DNA of 57,736 nucleotides, from NCBI GenBank assembly GCA_002347285.1, contig DDXW01000003.1, positions 1-57,736 of the forward strand, read 5' to 3'. Numbering within the stretch: the stretch's first letter is position 1; the number at the start of each line of letters is the position of its first letter. Shown in pieces: positions 1-10,174 of this stretch. A model generated the notes under the pieces. The model did no database searches, was not told where the DNA came from, and was given only the letters and a program-made list of their open reading frames with translations. A program made the position numbers and the translations under genes. The DNA comes from Rhodocyclaceae bacterium UBA2250 (GTDB lineage: Bacteria > Pseudomonadota > Gammaproteobacteria > Burkholderiales > Rhodocyclaceae).

Positions 1-1227
1 CACGCCGTAGGCGTAGAAGCGGTTCGGCGGCGCGTCCGGCGCCTGGGCCGAGTCGGGCAGCGTGCAGCCGGTCTCGAAAGCGAGCGGCTTGAACTGCATG
101 CCGGGCGCATTGAGGTTCTCGTCGATGCCGCGCTGGGTATTGACGCGGTAGAAGCCGCCGACCACGTAGCGGTCGATCATGTAGACCACCGGCTCGGCGG
201 GGCCCTCATCCACCCGTTCGCAGGTCGGCACGCCCTCCTGGATGATCACCTCGGTGACCTGCAGGCCTTCCTTGCCGACAGCCATCTTGTTGCGCTGGCG
301 GCGCGAGAGTTCCTTGACCTCGCTGGCATCCTTCACCGTCATGATGCCCATGCCGTAGGTGCCGGCGTCGGCCTTGACGATCACGAAGGGCTGGGCGTCG
401 ATGCCGTATTCCTTGTACTTGGCGCGGATGCGGTAGAGCAGCGTATCGACGTTCGCGGCCAGGCATTCGGTGCCCGTCTGTTCGTGGAAATTGATCTTGC
501 CGCAGACCTCGAACTCCGGGTCGAGCAGCCAGGGGTCGATGCCGAGCAGCGCGGCGAACTCGCCGGCCACCTGCCGGTAGGCGGCGAAGTGGCGCGACTT
601 GCGGCGCATGTGCCAGCCGGCGGAAAGCGGCGGGAGGACGAACTGCTCGTGCAAGTTCTCGAGGATCGGCGGCACGCCGGCCGACAGGTCGTTGTTGAGC
701 AGGATCGCACAGGGGTCGAAGCCGTCGAGGCCGAGACGGCGGCCGGCCGGGCCAAGACGCTTGAGGGGCTCGAGCGTCAGCGTCTGGCCGTCGGGCAGCG
801 TGAGCGTGGTCGGCGCGACGATTTCCGGCAGCAGCGAGCCGATGCGCACGTCGAGGCCGGTGTGGCGCAGGATCGCGGCGAGCCGCGCGACGTTCGTCAG
901 GTAGAACTGGTTGCGCGTGTGGCTTTCCGGCACGATCAGCAGGTTCTTCGCCTCGGGGCAGATCTTCTCGACCGCCGCCATCGCCGCCTGCACGCACAGC
1001 GGCAGGAAGTCCGGGTTGAGGTTGTTGAAGCCGCCGGGGAACAGGTTGGTGTCGACCGGCGCGAGCTTGAAGCCGCTGTTGCGCAGATCGACCGAGCAGT
1101 AGAACGGCGGGGTGTGTTCCAGCCACTGGCCGCGCAGCCAGCGCTCGATGGTCGTCTCGTCGTCGAGGAAGCGCTTCTCCAGCGCCAGCAGGGGTCCGGC
1201 GAGCGCGGTGGTGAGATGGGGAACCAT
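1..1227 (-). CDS. gshA: Glutamate-cysteine ligase, proteobacterial GshA type (3' end outside window)
   Basis: Catalyses the first, ATP-dependent step of glutathione synthesis in the cytoplasm, joining glutamate to cysteine. The minus-strand frame opens with MVPHLTTALAGPLLALEKRF and runs 409 codons to the window edge without a stop, so the C-terminus is missing. Recognisable stretches include NLFPGGFNNLNPDF and, nearer the end, VIVKADAGTYGMGIMTVKD, which looks like an ATP-grasp nucleotide-binding segment. This fits the roughly 430-residue GshA family of beta- and gammaproteobacteria (TIGR02049 type), which is not homologous to E. coli GshA. The next gene is divergent, starting 115 bases away, so the promoters share this gap. 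Long open frames on either strand through this stretch are codon-bias shadows. Confidence 0.85.
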   Translation of the reverse strand, partial: MVPHLTTALAGPLLALEKRFLDDETTIERWLRGQWLEHTPPFYCSVDLRNSGFKLAPVDTNLFPGGFNNLNPDFLPLCVQAAMAAVEKICPEAKNLLIVPESHTRNQFYLTNVARLAAILRHTGLDVRIGSLLPEIVAPTTLTLPDGQTLTLEPLKRLGPAGRRLGLDGFDPCAILLNNDLSAGVPPILENLHEQFVLPPLSAGWHMRRKSRHFAAYRQVAGEFAALLGIDPWLLDPEFEVCGKINFHEQTGTECLAANVDTLLYRIRAKYKEYGIDAQPFVIVKADAGTYGMGIMTVKDASEVKELSRRQRNKMAVGKEGLQVTEVIIQEGVPTCERVDEGPAEPVVYMIDRYVVGGFYRVNTQRGIDENLNAPGMQFKPLAFETGCTLPDSAQAPDAPPNRFYAYGV

Positions 1228-1308
1228 GGAAACGGGCAAGGTTGTCGGTGCGCTTGATGTTACACCAGCGGGCAATCCGGCCGTTGCGCGGAAAGCCGCA
1301 TTGCGACG

Positions 1309-1314
1309 TAGAAT
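1309..1314 (+). promoter_or_regulatory. TAGAAT -10-like element for the HDOD gene
   Basis: TAGAAT ends 28 bases before the ATG at 1343. A TTGCGC hexamer at 1284-1289 could be a -35, but with a 19-base spacer. The same hexamer recurs at the same distance before several genes in the window. Confidence 0.4.
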
Positions 1315-1342
1315 CGACGCGCTTGCCGACAGGAAACGCGCC

Positions 1343-2578
1343 ATGAGTCCAAACGATCCGCAGACCTTCGAAATCGCCGCCGCCGACGGCAGCGCTGCGC
1401 CCGGTTTCGGCGTGCTGGCGGCCTACGTGCCGGCCGCGCAAGGCCAGCCGCCGGTGGTGGCGTTCGGCTGCGATCCGCGCCACGACCCGGGCCGGACGAT
1501 CGAGGCGCTGGCGCCCGCCATCATCGGCTGGATCCGTGCGCAGCTCGGCGACGCGGTGAAGGATGCGGTCTGGGCGACGATCGACAATTACGGCCGCTTC
1601 AGCGCGGCGGTGCCCGACTTCGGGAAACTCGGCGCCGGCGGGGCGGCGCCCGCGGTGGAATTCTGCCGCTTCGCCAGCGGCATCAGCATCGACGCGTTCT
1701 ACAAGGATGTCGGTGCGCCCGCCGAAGCCGCGATCGAACTGCTGTCGGCGGTCCTCGAGGGGCCGAGCCGGGACCCGACGACACCGCCGATGGCCGAGTT
1801 CCTCGACACGGTCGAGGCGCATCCGAGCCTGCCCGCGCCCGGCGTCGTCTTCCGCAAGGTCGCGATCGCCGCCGAGGAGGGCGATGCGCGCGAGATCGCC
1901 AGCGCGATCCAGCCCGACCCGGTGCTTTCCGCTTCGCTGATCAACTACGCCAACGCCGCGCGCTTCGCCGGCGGCGGCAAGACCGCCTCGGTGCCGCAGG
2001 CGGTGACGCGGCTCGGCACGGCCTTCGTCAAGCGCGTGGTGTTCGTCGCCGAGATGATGGCACGCTATCAGAAGGGCGGCTGTCCGGGCTTCGACTACCG
2101 CGGCTTCTGGCTCAACGCGCTCGCCACCGGGGCGGCGATGCGCGCCCTGCTGCCCGAGTTCGGGCTGCCCGAGAGCCGCGCCGACGAGGCCTTCACCACC
2201 GGCCTGGTCTCCGGCATCGGCTGGCTGGCGGTCGCCGAAACCTACCCGGCGCTGATGGAGCGCTACCTCGAGCGCATCCAGGATGCCGATCCGGTGACCA
2301 AGGCGCGCGCCCAGCGCGAGATTTTCCCCTGCGAAATCTACAAGGTCTCGGAGCGCTACCTGCAGCGCTTCGAATTTCCAGAGAGCGTCTCGGCCGCGGT
2401 CGCCGGCCGCGGCGACATCGACCGGCAGTGGTTCGACGCGCTGGCGCGCGCGATCCGCGTCGCCCAGGGGCTGGCGCCCTTCGCCTGCCTGGCGATCCCA
2501 TCGACGATCCCGGTGCCGGACGCCTGCCGCGCCGAGTGGCAGCGCTGGCAGGAGTTCGTCGCCTCCATCCAGAAATAA
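1343..2578 (+). CDS. HDOD domain-containing protein
   Basis: A 411-residue soluble protein. An N-terminal domain of about 150 residues is not recognised. From about residue 155 a helical HDOD domain follows (HPSLPAPGVVFRKVAIA..., then QPDPVLSASLINYANAARF). HDOD domains are degenerate HD domains without confirmed catalysis and usually act as regulators in signalling, motility or stress. The segment that would carry the HD pair reads GLVSGIGWLA, so metal ligands are absent, as usual for HDOD. The start at 1343 (MSPNDPQTFE) is chosen because it follows a TAGAAT element; the open frame extends further upstream without support. A perfect copy of the 23-bp dispersed repeat at 1625-1647 encodes KLGAGGAA. 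Confidence 0.75.
   Translation: MSPNDPQTFEIAAADGSAAPGFGVLAAYVPAAQGQPPVVAFGCDPRHDPGRTIEALAPAIIGWIRAQLGDAVKDAVWATIDNYGRFSAAVPDFGKLGAGGAAPAVEFCRFASGISIDAFYKDVGAPAEAAIELLSAVLEGPSRDPTTPPMAEFLDTVEAHPSLPAPGVVFRKVAIAAEEGDAREIASAIQPDPVLSASLINYANAARFAGGGKTASVPQAVTRLGTAFVKRVVFVAEMMARYQKGGCPGFDYRGFWLNALATGAAMRALLPEFGLPESRADEAFTTGLVSGIGWLAVAETYPALMERYLERIQDADPVTKARAQREIFPCEIYKVSERYLQRFEFPESVSAAVAGRGDIDRQWFDALARAIRVAQGLAPFACLAIPSTIPVPDACRAEWQRWQEFVASIQK
1625..1647 (+). repeat. 23-bp dispersed repeat, perfect copy, inside HDOD gene
   Basis: Exact match to the consensus (core ACTCGGCGCCGGCGGGGC, preceded by AA, followed by GGC). Read in frame as KLGAGGAA, in the linker before the HDOD domain. Confidence 0.8.
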
Positions 2579-2596
2579 CCGCCGACAAGGCCCGGC

Positions 2597-3064
2597 TCAG
2601 TCGCGCGCGGCCTTCCGGCGCCGCCGCTCCTCCTCGGCCTGCCGCTGTTCGAGCTTGCGGCGGCGTTTCTCCTCATCCTGCCGGATTTCCTCGGCGCGCT
2701 CGGCGGCCTTTTCCTGCGTTTCCTTTTCCTTCTCGGCGCGGCGCCGCAGCTTTTCCTCGCGGTCGAGCACCTTGATGCGCCGCTCGATCGCGATCGCCTC
2801 GAGATCGACGCCGCGTATGGCGCGCTCGGCCTCCTGGCGAGCGTGGCGCGCATCATCGAGGCAGCCGGCCATCAGGAACCTGCCGCGGCAGGACGCCTCG
2901 GCGTCGGCGTGCGTCTTGTCGGCCAGCGTGCGCATCTGCTTGGCGCGCTGGCGCAGTTCGGCCGCCTGCGCGCGCAGCTGTTCCTGGTCTTCCGCCGGCG
3001 GCGCCGCGTCCTGCGCCAGCACCGGCGCAACCACCAGGCAAGCCAACGCGATCAGCTTCCTCAT
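2597..3064 (-). CDS. Small secreted coiled-coil protein
   Basis: A 155-residue protein of unknown function. The N-terminus MRKLIALACLVVAPVLAQ looks like a cleavable signal peptide, so a periplasmic or envelope location is likely. The mature part is almost wholly charged helix: RAQAAELRQRAKQMRTLAD, then a short segment with two cysteines (ASCRGRFLMAGCLDDARHAR), then a C-terminal run of Arg, Glu and Lys (EEKRRRKLEQRQAEEERRRR). This composition predicts a long coiled coil or an exposed helix. The cysteine pair could form a disulphide. It is convergent with the HDOD gene, 18 bases apart. I do not recognise the family with certainty. Confidence 0.65.
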   Translation of the reverse strand: MRKLIALACLVVAPVLAQDAAPPAEDQEQLRAQAAELRQRAKQMRTLADKTHADAEASCRGRFLMAGCLDDARHARQEAERAIRGVDLEAIAIERRIKVLDREEKLRRRAEKEKETQEKAAERAEEIRQDEEKRRRKLEQRQAEEERRRRKAARD

Positions 3065-3073
3065 CTCCGCCCC

Positions 3074-3079
3074 TAGAAT
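3074..3079 (+). promoter_or_regulatory. TAGAAT -10-like element for the YheS-type gene
   Basis: TAGAAT ends 27 bases before the ATG at 3107. It lies just upstream of the divergent secreted-protein gene start at 3064. No convincing -35 is seen. Confidence 0.4.
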
Positions 3080-3106
3080 GCACGACCCCGCCTATCTTAC
3101 GCATTC

Positions 3107-4996
<1,890 letters not shown>

Positions 4997-5050
4997 TTCT
5001 GGACGATTACCCGACTAAAAATTGTAAGTATGCGGATAACTTAAATCAAT

Positions 5051-5076
5051 TCAAAGCAATAGCCGTTGCCTGATAA
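5051..5076 (+). promoter_or_regulatory. Possible sigma-28 (FliA) type promoter for the chemoreceptor gene
   Basis: In the AT-rich 127-base gap before the chemoreceptor, TCAA at 5051-5054 and CCTGATAA at 5069-5076 resemble TAAA and GCCGATAA with a 14-base gap. Chemoreceptor genes are often FliA-dependent. TGATAAT could equally serve as a sigma-70 -10. Confidence 0.3.
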
Positions 5077-5123
5077 TCCCTGCCCAAACTGTGGTCTGTC
5101 TATTACAAAAGAAGGGGAGAACC

Positions 5124-6248
5124 ATGTTTGGCTCGTCACGCAGGGAAATCGAGGCGCTGCGGCGCGATCTCGCCGCGGCGGCGGCACGGGAGCAGGACGC
5201 GCAGGCGCGCATCGCCGCGCTCGAGAGCGCGCTGACGGAAGCGGCAGCCGCGGCGGCCGGCGGCCGGCAGCAGGTACAGTTCTTCGAAGGCCTGTTCAAG
5301 TATCTCTACGACTTCGGCGAGTCGACGAAGGCCGTGCAGTCGAGCATGGCGGCCATGGCGCAATCGCTGCGCAAGGAGACCCATGAAGCGATCGTCGCCA
5401 CGGGTGAGACCGCCCACAGCCAGCAGACCGTGCAGCGCCTGAACGCCCACGTCGGCGAACTGACGGAGCGCGCGCAGGCGAGCGCCGCCGCGATCGACCA
5501 GCTGCACGAGCGCACCGGCCGCATCAACGGCATCGTCCAGCTGATCAAGGAAGTCGCCGACCAGACCAACCTGCTGGCGCTCAACGCCGCGATCGAGGCG
5601 GCGCGCGCCGGCGAGCAAGGGCGCGGCTTCGCGGTCGTCGCCGACGAGGTGCGCAAGCTCGCCGAGCGCACGACGGCCTCCACGGCCGAGATTTCGCAGC
5701 TGGTCGCGCGCGTGCAGGAGCAGGCCTCGCAGCTCAAGGCGCAGTCCGAAGTCAATCCGGAAGAGATGGCGGTGATCCGCCAGGACGGCGAAGAGGCCTT
5801 TGCCAGCATCGACGGCCTGCTCGGCGTTTCGGAGCGCATGAGCCAGACCATCGCCGCCAACGCGCTGCGCAGCTTCGTCGAGACCGCGAAGGAGGACCAC
5901 CTCGTCTTCAAGATGGAGATCTACCGCGTGTTCCTCGGCGTGTCCGAGAAGGGGCCGGAGGATTTTGCCAGCCATACCGCCTGCCGCCTCGGCAAGTGGT
6001 ACTACGAGGGCGACGGCAAAGCCTGCTTCTCGCAACTGCCCGGCTACGCGGCGGTCGAGCCGCCGCACAAGCGCGTGCATAGCCACGGCCAGGAGGCCGT
6101 GCGCGCCTACCGCGCCGGCGATCTGGCCAGGGGGCTGACCGAACTCGGCGAGATGGAGCGGGCCAGCATGGAGGTGATCCACAATCTCGAAACGATGGCC
6201 AGTTCCGGCGAACGCGATCCGGCCATTCTCTGCACCGCCGGGCTGTAG
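5124..6248 (+). CDS. Soluble methyl-accepting chemotaxis protein with C-terminal CZB domain
   Basis: A 374-residue cytoplasmic chemoreceptor with no transmembrane segments. Order: a short N-terminal coiled coil (residues 1-50), the MCP signalling hairpin with the conserved tip EVADQTNLLALNAAIEAARA and following FAVVADEVRKLAERT, then a chemoreceptor zinc-binding (CZB) domain. CZB hallmarks visible are the early His in DHLVFKMEIYRVF, the CRLGKWYYEGDGK motif and HKRVHSHG, which supply the 3His/1Cys zinc site. CZB receptors sense zinc or hypochlorous acid in other bacteria; the ligand here is not established. The ATG at 5124 has a strong GAAGGGGAGA site; an upstream in-frame GTG has none. Confidence 0.85.
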   Translation: MFGSSRREIEALRRDLAAAAAREQDAQARIAALESALTEAAAAAAGGRQQVQFFEGLFKYLYDFGESTKAVQSSMAAMAQSLRKETHEAIVATGETAHSQQTVQRLNAHVGELTERAQASAAAIDQLHERTGRINGIVQLIKEVADQTNLLALNAAIEAARAGEQGRGFAVVADEVRKLAERTTASTAEISQLVARVQEQASQLKAQSEVNPEEMAVIRQDGEEAFASIDGLLGVSERMSQTIAANALRSFVETAKEDHLVFKMEIYRVFLGVSEKGPEDFASHTACRLGKWYYEGDGKACFSQLPGYAAVEPPHKRVHSHGQEAVRAYRAGDLARGLTELGEMERASMEVIHNLETMASSGERDPAILCTAGL

Positions 6249-6278
6249 GGCGCGGCAATGCCCGCGGATGCCCTGAAG

Positions 6279-6284
6279 TAGAAT
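6279..6284 (+). promoter_or_regulatory. TAGAAT -10-like element for thrH
   Basis: TAGAAT ends 28 bases before the thrH ATG at 6313, inside the 64-base gap after the chemoreceptor gene. No clear -35 is seen. Confidence 0.4.
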
Positions 6285-6312
6285 CGCGGGCTTTCGCTTC
6301 AGGGAGTCCGCC

Positions 6313-6921
6313 GTGCAACTGGTTTGTCTCGACCTCGAAGGGGTGCTCGTCCCCGAGATCTGGATCGCGTTCGCCGAGCGCACCGGCATTCCCGAACTGC
6401 GCCGCACCACGCGCGACGAGCCCGACTACGACAAGCTGATGAGCTACCGGCTCGATCTGCTGCGCAGCCACCGGCTCGGCCTGCCCGACATCCAGAAGGT
6501 GATCGCGGCGATGGGGCCGCTGCCCGGCGCGCAGGAGTTCCTCGACGCGCTGCGCCGCGACTATCAGGTCGTGATCCTCTCCGACACCTTCTACGAGTTC
6601 GCCATGCCGCTGATGGCGCAGCTCGGCATGCCGACGCTGTTCTGCCACAAGCTCGAGGCCGACCTCGAGGGCTTCCTGGTCAACTACCACCTGCGCATGC
6701 CGAACCAGAAGAAGGAATCGGTGCGCCGCTTCAAGGAACTCAACTTCAAGGTGATCGCCGCGGGCGACTCCTACAACGACACGGCGATGCTCGCCGAGGC
6801 CGATGCCGGCATCCTGTTCCACCCGCCGCAGAACGTCATCGACGAATTTCCGCAGTTTCCCGTGACGAATTCCTACGCCGAACTGCGCGCCGAGATCGAC
6901 AAGGCCGCCGCCCGCATCTGA
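6313..6921 (+). CDS. thrH: ThrH-type phosphoserine phosphatase / phosphoserine:homoserine phosphotransferase
   Basis: A 202-residue HAD-superfamily enzyme. ThrH from Pseudomonas dephosphorylates phosphoserine and can transfer the phosphate to homoserine, linking serine and threonine synthesis. Motif I reads CLDLEGVLVP, with Asp7 as predicted nucleophile and the DLEG variant typical of ThrH. Motif II is VILSDTFYEF and motifs III/IV include MPNQKKESVRRF and AAGDSYNDTAMLAEA. Length and the closing NSYAELRAEID match the family. It is followed after 2 bases by purU and is probably cotranscribed with it. Confidence 0.85.
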   Translation: MQLVCLDLEGVLVPEIWIAFAERTGIPELRRTTRDEPDYDKLMSYRLDLLRSHRLGLPDIQKVIAAMGPLPGAQEFLDALRRDYQVVILSDTFYEFAMPLMAQLGMPTLFCHKLEADLEGFLVNYHLRMPNQKKESVRRFKELNFKVIAAGDSYNDTAMLAEADAGILFHPPQNVIDEFPQFPVTNSYAELRAEIDKAAARI

Positions 6922-6923
6922 CC

Positions 6924-7796
6924 ATGCATCGCGACCGCTTCTACACCCTGGCCGCCTCCTGTCCCGACCGCACCGGCATCATCGCGCGCGTCACCGGCTT
7001 CATCGCCGAGCACCAGGGCTGGATCCTCGAGTCGAGCTTCCATGCCGACCAGGGCGACGACAGGACGCCGGCGCGCTACTTCATGCGCCTCGAAATCAAG
7101 GCCGACTCGCTGCCCTTCATGCTCAGCGAGTTCCGTGCGCGCTTCGCGCCGATCGCGGCCGAACTCGGGATGGAGTGGAAGATCACCGACAGCGCGGTGA
7201 AGAAGCGCGTCGTCATCCTCGTCTCGAAGCAGGAGCACTGCCTCTACGACCTGCTGGCGCGCTGGCAGGCGAAGGAGATCGACATCGAGATTCCCTGCGT
7301 GATATCGAACCACGACACCTTCAAGGGCTTCGTCGAGTGGCACGGCATCCCGTTCCACCACGTGCCGGTCACCGCCGACAACAAGCCGCAGGCCTTTGCC
7401 GAGATGCGCCGGCTGTATGAAGAGTCGCGCGGCGACACGATGGTGCTGGCGCGCTACATGCAGATTCTCTCGCCGGAGATCTGCGCCGCCTTCCCGGGGC
7501 AGATCCTCAACATCCACCACAGCTTCCTGCCGAGCTTCGTCGGCGCGAAGCCCTACCACCAGGCCTATCAGCGCGGCGTCAAGCTGATCGGCGCGACCTG
7601 CCACTACGTGACCTCCGAACTCGACCAGGGACCGATCATCGAGCAGGACGTGATCCGCATCGACCACTCCGACTCACCCGACGACATGGTGCGCTACGGC
7701 AAGGACATCGAGAAGACCGTGCTGGCGCGCGGCCTGCGCTATCACCTTGAGGACCGCGTCCTCGTGCACGGCAACAAGACCGTCGTCTTCCGCTGA
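6924..7796 (+). CDS. purU: Formyltetrahydrofolate deformylase
   Basis: Hydrolyses 10-formyltetrahydrofolate to formate and tetrahydrofolate, balancing the one-carbon pool. The 290 residues have an N-terminal ACT domain (about 8-85, starting FYTLAASCPDRTGIIARVTG) and a C-terminal formyltransferase fold. Catalytic-region motifs NIHHSFLPSFVGAKPYHQA and ATCHYVTSELDQGPIIEQ contain the conserved Asn, His and Asp. The ATG at 6924 lies 2 bases after the thrH stop. PurU is usually 280-290 residues, so it looks complete. Neighbouring thrH and a more distant metH fit a serine/one-carbon theme, though that grouping is inference. Confidence 0.92.
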   Translation: MHRDRFYTLAASCPDRTGIIARVTGFIAEHQGWILESSFHADQGDDRTPARYFMRLEIKADSLPFMLSEFRARFAPIAAELGMEWKITDSAVKKRVVILVSKQEHCLYDLLARWQAKEIDIEIPCVISNHDTFKGFVEWHGIPFHHVPVTADNKPQAFAEMRRLYEESRGDTMVLARYMQILSPEICAAFPGQILNIHHSFLPSFVGAKPYHQAYQRGVKLIGATCHYVTSELDQGPIIEQDVIRIDHSDSPDDMVRYGKDIEKTVLARGLRYHLEDRVLVHGNKTVVFR

Positions 7797-7802
7797 CGTC
7801 CG

Positions 7803-8240
7803 ATGGCCCGGGAAACGCTCAAGGCAAGGCTGGCGCGCGAGGCGCGCGAATACCTCGCCGACCTGCGCGAACTGCGCGACGACCTGAAAAGCGCCGAAGG
7901 CTGGATCGCCTTCTTCCTGCTGCTCGCCGCCGCATTGATCGCCGCCGCCTGGTTCGTCGTGAGCCTCGGCTTCAATCCCGCCAACGAACACATCAACTCC
8001 TGGCTGTACCGGCTCGGCCTGCATAGTTGCCGACCGCTGGACAACTTCAGCGGCGTCGTGATCTTCGTCGACTTCGTGCTGCTGATCTTCCTCACGGTCA
8101 TCTCGCTCGGCAACGCGCTCAACATGATGCGCCGCGTCCGCCGGGGCCAGCCGCGCCGGCCGCGCGACCTGATCGTGTCGGCCGCGCTGATGCTGGTCGC
8201 CGGCATCGGCGGCATCGTCTTCATGCGCTGGGTCTGCTGA
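7803..8240 (+). CDS. Small inner-membrane protein of unknown function
   Basis: A 145-residue protein with a charged N-terminal helix (LARLAREAREYLADLRELRDD region) and three predicted membrane segments at about 34-56, 84-106 and 121-143. Two cysteines occur, one between the first two segments (LHSCRPLDN) and one at the C-terminus (MRWVC). It starts 6 bases after purU on the same strand, so cotranscription with thrH-purU is likely. I do not recognise the family and see no catalytic motif. Confidence 0.6.
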   Translation: MARETLKARLAREAREYLADLRELRDDLKSAEGWIAFFLLLAAALIAAAWFVVSLGFNPANEHINSWLYRLGLHSCRPLDNFSGVVIFVDFVLLIFLTVISLGNALNMMRRVRRGQPRRPRDLIVSAALMLVAGIGGIVFMRWVC

Positions 8241-8268
8241 TACGCAACGCCGCCGAGCCGGCGGCGGC

Positions 8269-8299
8269 AAAAAAACGGGCGTTCCCGCAGGAACGCCCG
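8269..8299 (-). terminator. Rho-independent terminator for amtB
   Basis: A 10-bp perfect stem (CGGGCGTTCC, loop CGCA, GGAACGCCCG at 8276-8299) lies 37 bases beyond the amtB stop. On the minus strand it is followed by a run of T (the A-tract at 8269-8275), giving a classic intrinsic terminator for the nitrogen unit. It also sits between two convergent units. Confidence 0.85.
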
Positions 8300-8336
8300 A
8301 ATCCACCTTGCGAGCGGAGGGAGGTAAAGGAGCCGG

Positions 8337-9797
8337 TCAGTAGTGGTAGGCGCTTTCGCCGTGGGCCGTGATGTCGAGGCCTTCGCGTTCCTCGTCTTCC
8401 GGCACGCGCAGGCCGACCAGCACATCGACGATCTTGTAGCAGATGAAGGCGACGATGCCCGACCACAGGATGACCGTGCCGACGCCCCAGAGCTGGCTGG
8501 TGACCTGCGCGGTCATGTCATAGTCGCCGACCTTGTTGGCGACGTAGTCATACACGCCGGTGCCGCCGAGGCTCGGTGCGGCGAACACGCCGGTCAGCAC
8601 CGAGCCGAGGATGCCGCCCACGCCATGCACGCCGAACACGTCGAGCGCGTCGTCGGCGCCGAGCAGCTTCTTGAGGCCATTCACGCCCCAGAAGCAGACC
8701 ACGCCGGCGAGCAGGCCGATGACGATGCCGCCCATCGCGCCGACGAAGCCGGCGGCCGGGGTGATCGCGACGAGGCCGGCGACGGCGCCCGAGGCGGCGC
8801 CCAGCATCGAGGGCTTGCCCTTGAAGATCCACTCGGCGAGCATCCAGGACACCGTGGCGGCGGCGGTGGCGAACAGCGTGTTGACCATCGCCAGCGCGGC
8901 GACGCCGGTGGCCTCGAGGTTGGAGCCGGCGTTGAAGCCGAACCAGCCCACCCACAGCAGCGCGGCGCCGACCATCGTCAGCGTCAGGCTGTGCGGCGTC
9001 ATCGCTTCCTTGCCGTAGCCGACGCGCTTGCCGATCAGGAAGGCGCCGACGATGCCGGCCATGGCCGCGTTGATGTGCACCACCGTGCCGCCGGCGAAGT
9101 CGAGCGCGCCCTTGGCCCAGAGGAAGCCGGCGCCGGCCAGTACCTTCTCGAGCGCGGCGGCGTCGGTGATCGCGTCCGGGCCGTCCCAGTACCAGACCAT
9201 GTGCGCCATCGGCAGGTAGCTGAAGGTGAACCACAGCACCGAGAACAGCAGCACCGCGGAGAACTTGATGCGCTCGGCGAAGGCGCCGACGATCAGCGCG
9301 GTGGTGATGCCGGCGAAGGTGGCCTGGAAGGCGACGAACACCATCTCGGGGATGTAGACGCCCTTGCTGAAGGTCGCGCCGAGCGATTCCGGCGTCATCC
9401 CCAGCAGGAACAGCTTGTCGAAGCCGCCGATGAAGGGCGAGCCGCCGGTGAAGGCGAGGCTGTAGCCATAGATCGCCCACAGCACGGCGATCAGCGCGAA
9501 GATGACGAGCACCTGCATCAGCACCGACAGCATGTTCTTGGCGCGCACCAGGCCGCCGTAGAACAGCGCGAGGCCGGGGATGGTCATCAGGATGACCAGC
9601 ACGGTCGCCATCATCATCCACGCCGTGTCGCCCTTGTCGGGCACCGGCGCGGCGGCGGGAGCGGCTGCCGCATCCGCGGCCGCCGCGGTAGCGACGGCTG
9701 CTGCGGGCGCTGCGTCGGCGGCTGCGTCAGCCGCCAGACCCAGGCCCGACATGCCGAGGCTGATGGCCATCAGCATGACTGCAAACAGTTTCTTCAT
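8337..9797 (-). CDS. amtB: Ammonium transporter AmtB
   Basis: Inner-membrane ammonium channel of the Amt/Rh family, 486 residues. A signal peptide (MKKLFAVMLMAISLGMSGLG) is followed by a 30-residue Ala/Asp-rich low-complexity stretch, then 11 membrane segments starting near TAWMMMATVLVILMTIPGLA. The LFYGGLVRAKN motif and DFAGGTVVHINAA, with a pore-lining His, are typical. The C-terminal tail ends GLDITAHGESAYHY, as in other betaproteobacterial AmtB proteins, and is where GlnK docks to block transport. It is last in the minus-strand unit porin-glnK-amtB, 11 bases after glnK, and is followed by a strong terminator. Confidence 0.95.
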   Translation of the reverse strand: MKKLFAVMLMAISLGMSGLGLAADAAADAAPAAAVATAAAADAAAAPAAAPVPDKGDTAWMMMATVLVILMTIPGLALFYGGLVRAKNMLSVLMQVLVIFALIAVLWAIYGYSLAFTGGSPFIGGFDKLFLLGMTPESLGATFSKGVYIPEMVFVAFQATFAGITTALIVGAFAERIKFSAVLLFSVLWFTFSYLPMAHMVWYWDGPDAITDAAALEKVLAGAGFLWAKGALDFAGGTVVHINAAMAGIVGAFLIGKRVGYGKEAMTPHSLTLTMVGAALLWVGWFGFNAGSNLEATGVAALAMVNTLFATAAATVSWMLAEWIFKGKPSMLGAASGAVAGLVAITPAAGFVGAMGGIVIGLLAGVVCFWGVNGLKKLLGADDALDVFGVHGVGGILGSVLTGVFAAPSLGGTGVYDYVANKVGDYDMTAQVTSQLWGVGTVILWSGIVAFICYKIVDVLVGLRVPEDEEREGLDITAHGESAYHY

Positions 9798-9808
9798 GAC
9801 GAATCTCC

Positions 9809-10147
9809 TTAAAGGGCATCCGTGCCGGTTTCGCCGGTGCGGATGCGGACGACCTGTTCGAGGTCGAAGACGAAGATCTTGCCGTCGCCGATCTTGCCCG
9901 TGCTGGCGGCCTTCTCGATCGCCTCGATGGTCTGCTCGAGCAGTTCCGACTTGATCGCGGCCTCGATCTTCACCTTGGGCAGGAAGTCGACGACGTATTC
10001 GGCGCCGCGGTACAGCTCGGTGTGCCCCTTCTGCCGGCCGAAGCCCTTGACCTCGGTGACGGTGATGCCCTGCACGCCGACGGCGGCGAGGGCTTCGCGC
10101 ACCTCGTCAAGCTTGAACGGCTTGATGATGGCGGTGACGAGTTTCAT
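9809..10147 (-). CDS. glnK: Nitrogen regulatory PII protein GlnK
   Basis: A 112-residue trimeric PII signal protein that senses ATP/ADP and 2-oxoglutarate and gates AmtB. MKLVTAIIKPFKLDEVREAL and the T-loop LYRGAEYVVDF are diagnostic. Tyr51 in the T-loop is the uridylylation site used by GlnD. The C-terminal KIGDGKIFVFDLEQVVRIRTGE carries the nucleotide-binding B and C loops. Its position directly upstream of amtB is the near-universal glnK-amtB pairing. Expression is probably driven by the sigma-54 promoter upstream of the porin gene. Confidence 0.96.
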   Translation of the reverse strand: MKLVTAIIKPFKLDEVREALAAVGVQGITVTEVKGFGRQKGHTELYRGAEYVVDFLPKVKIEAAIKSELLEQTIEAIEKAASTGKIGDGKIFVFDLEQVVRIRTGETGTDAL

Positions 10148-10174
10148 GTTGGCTCCTTGAAAGAGGGCAATCGG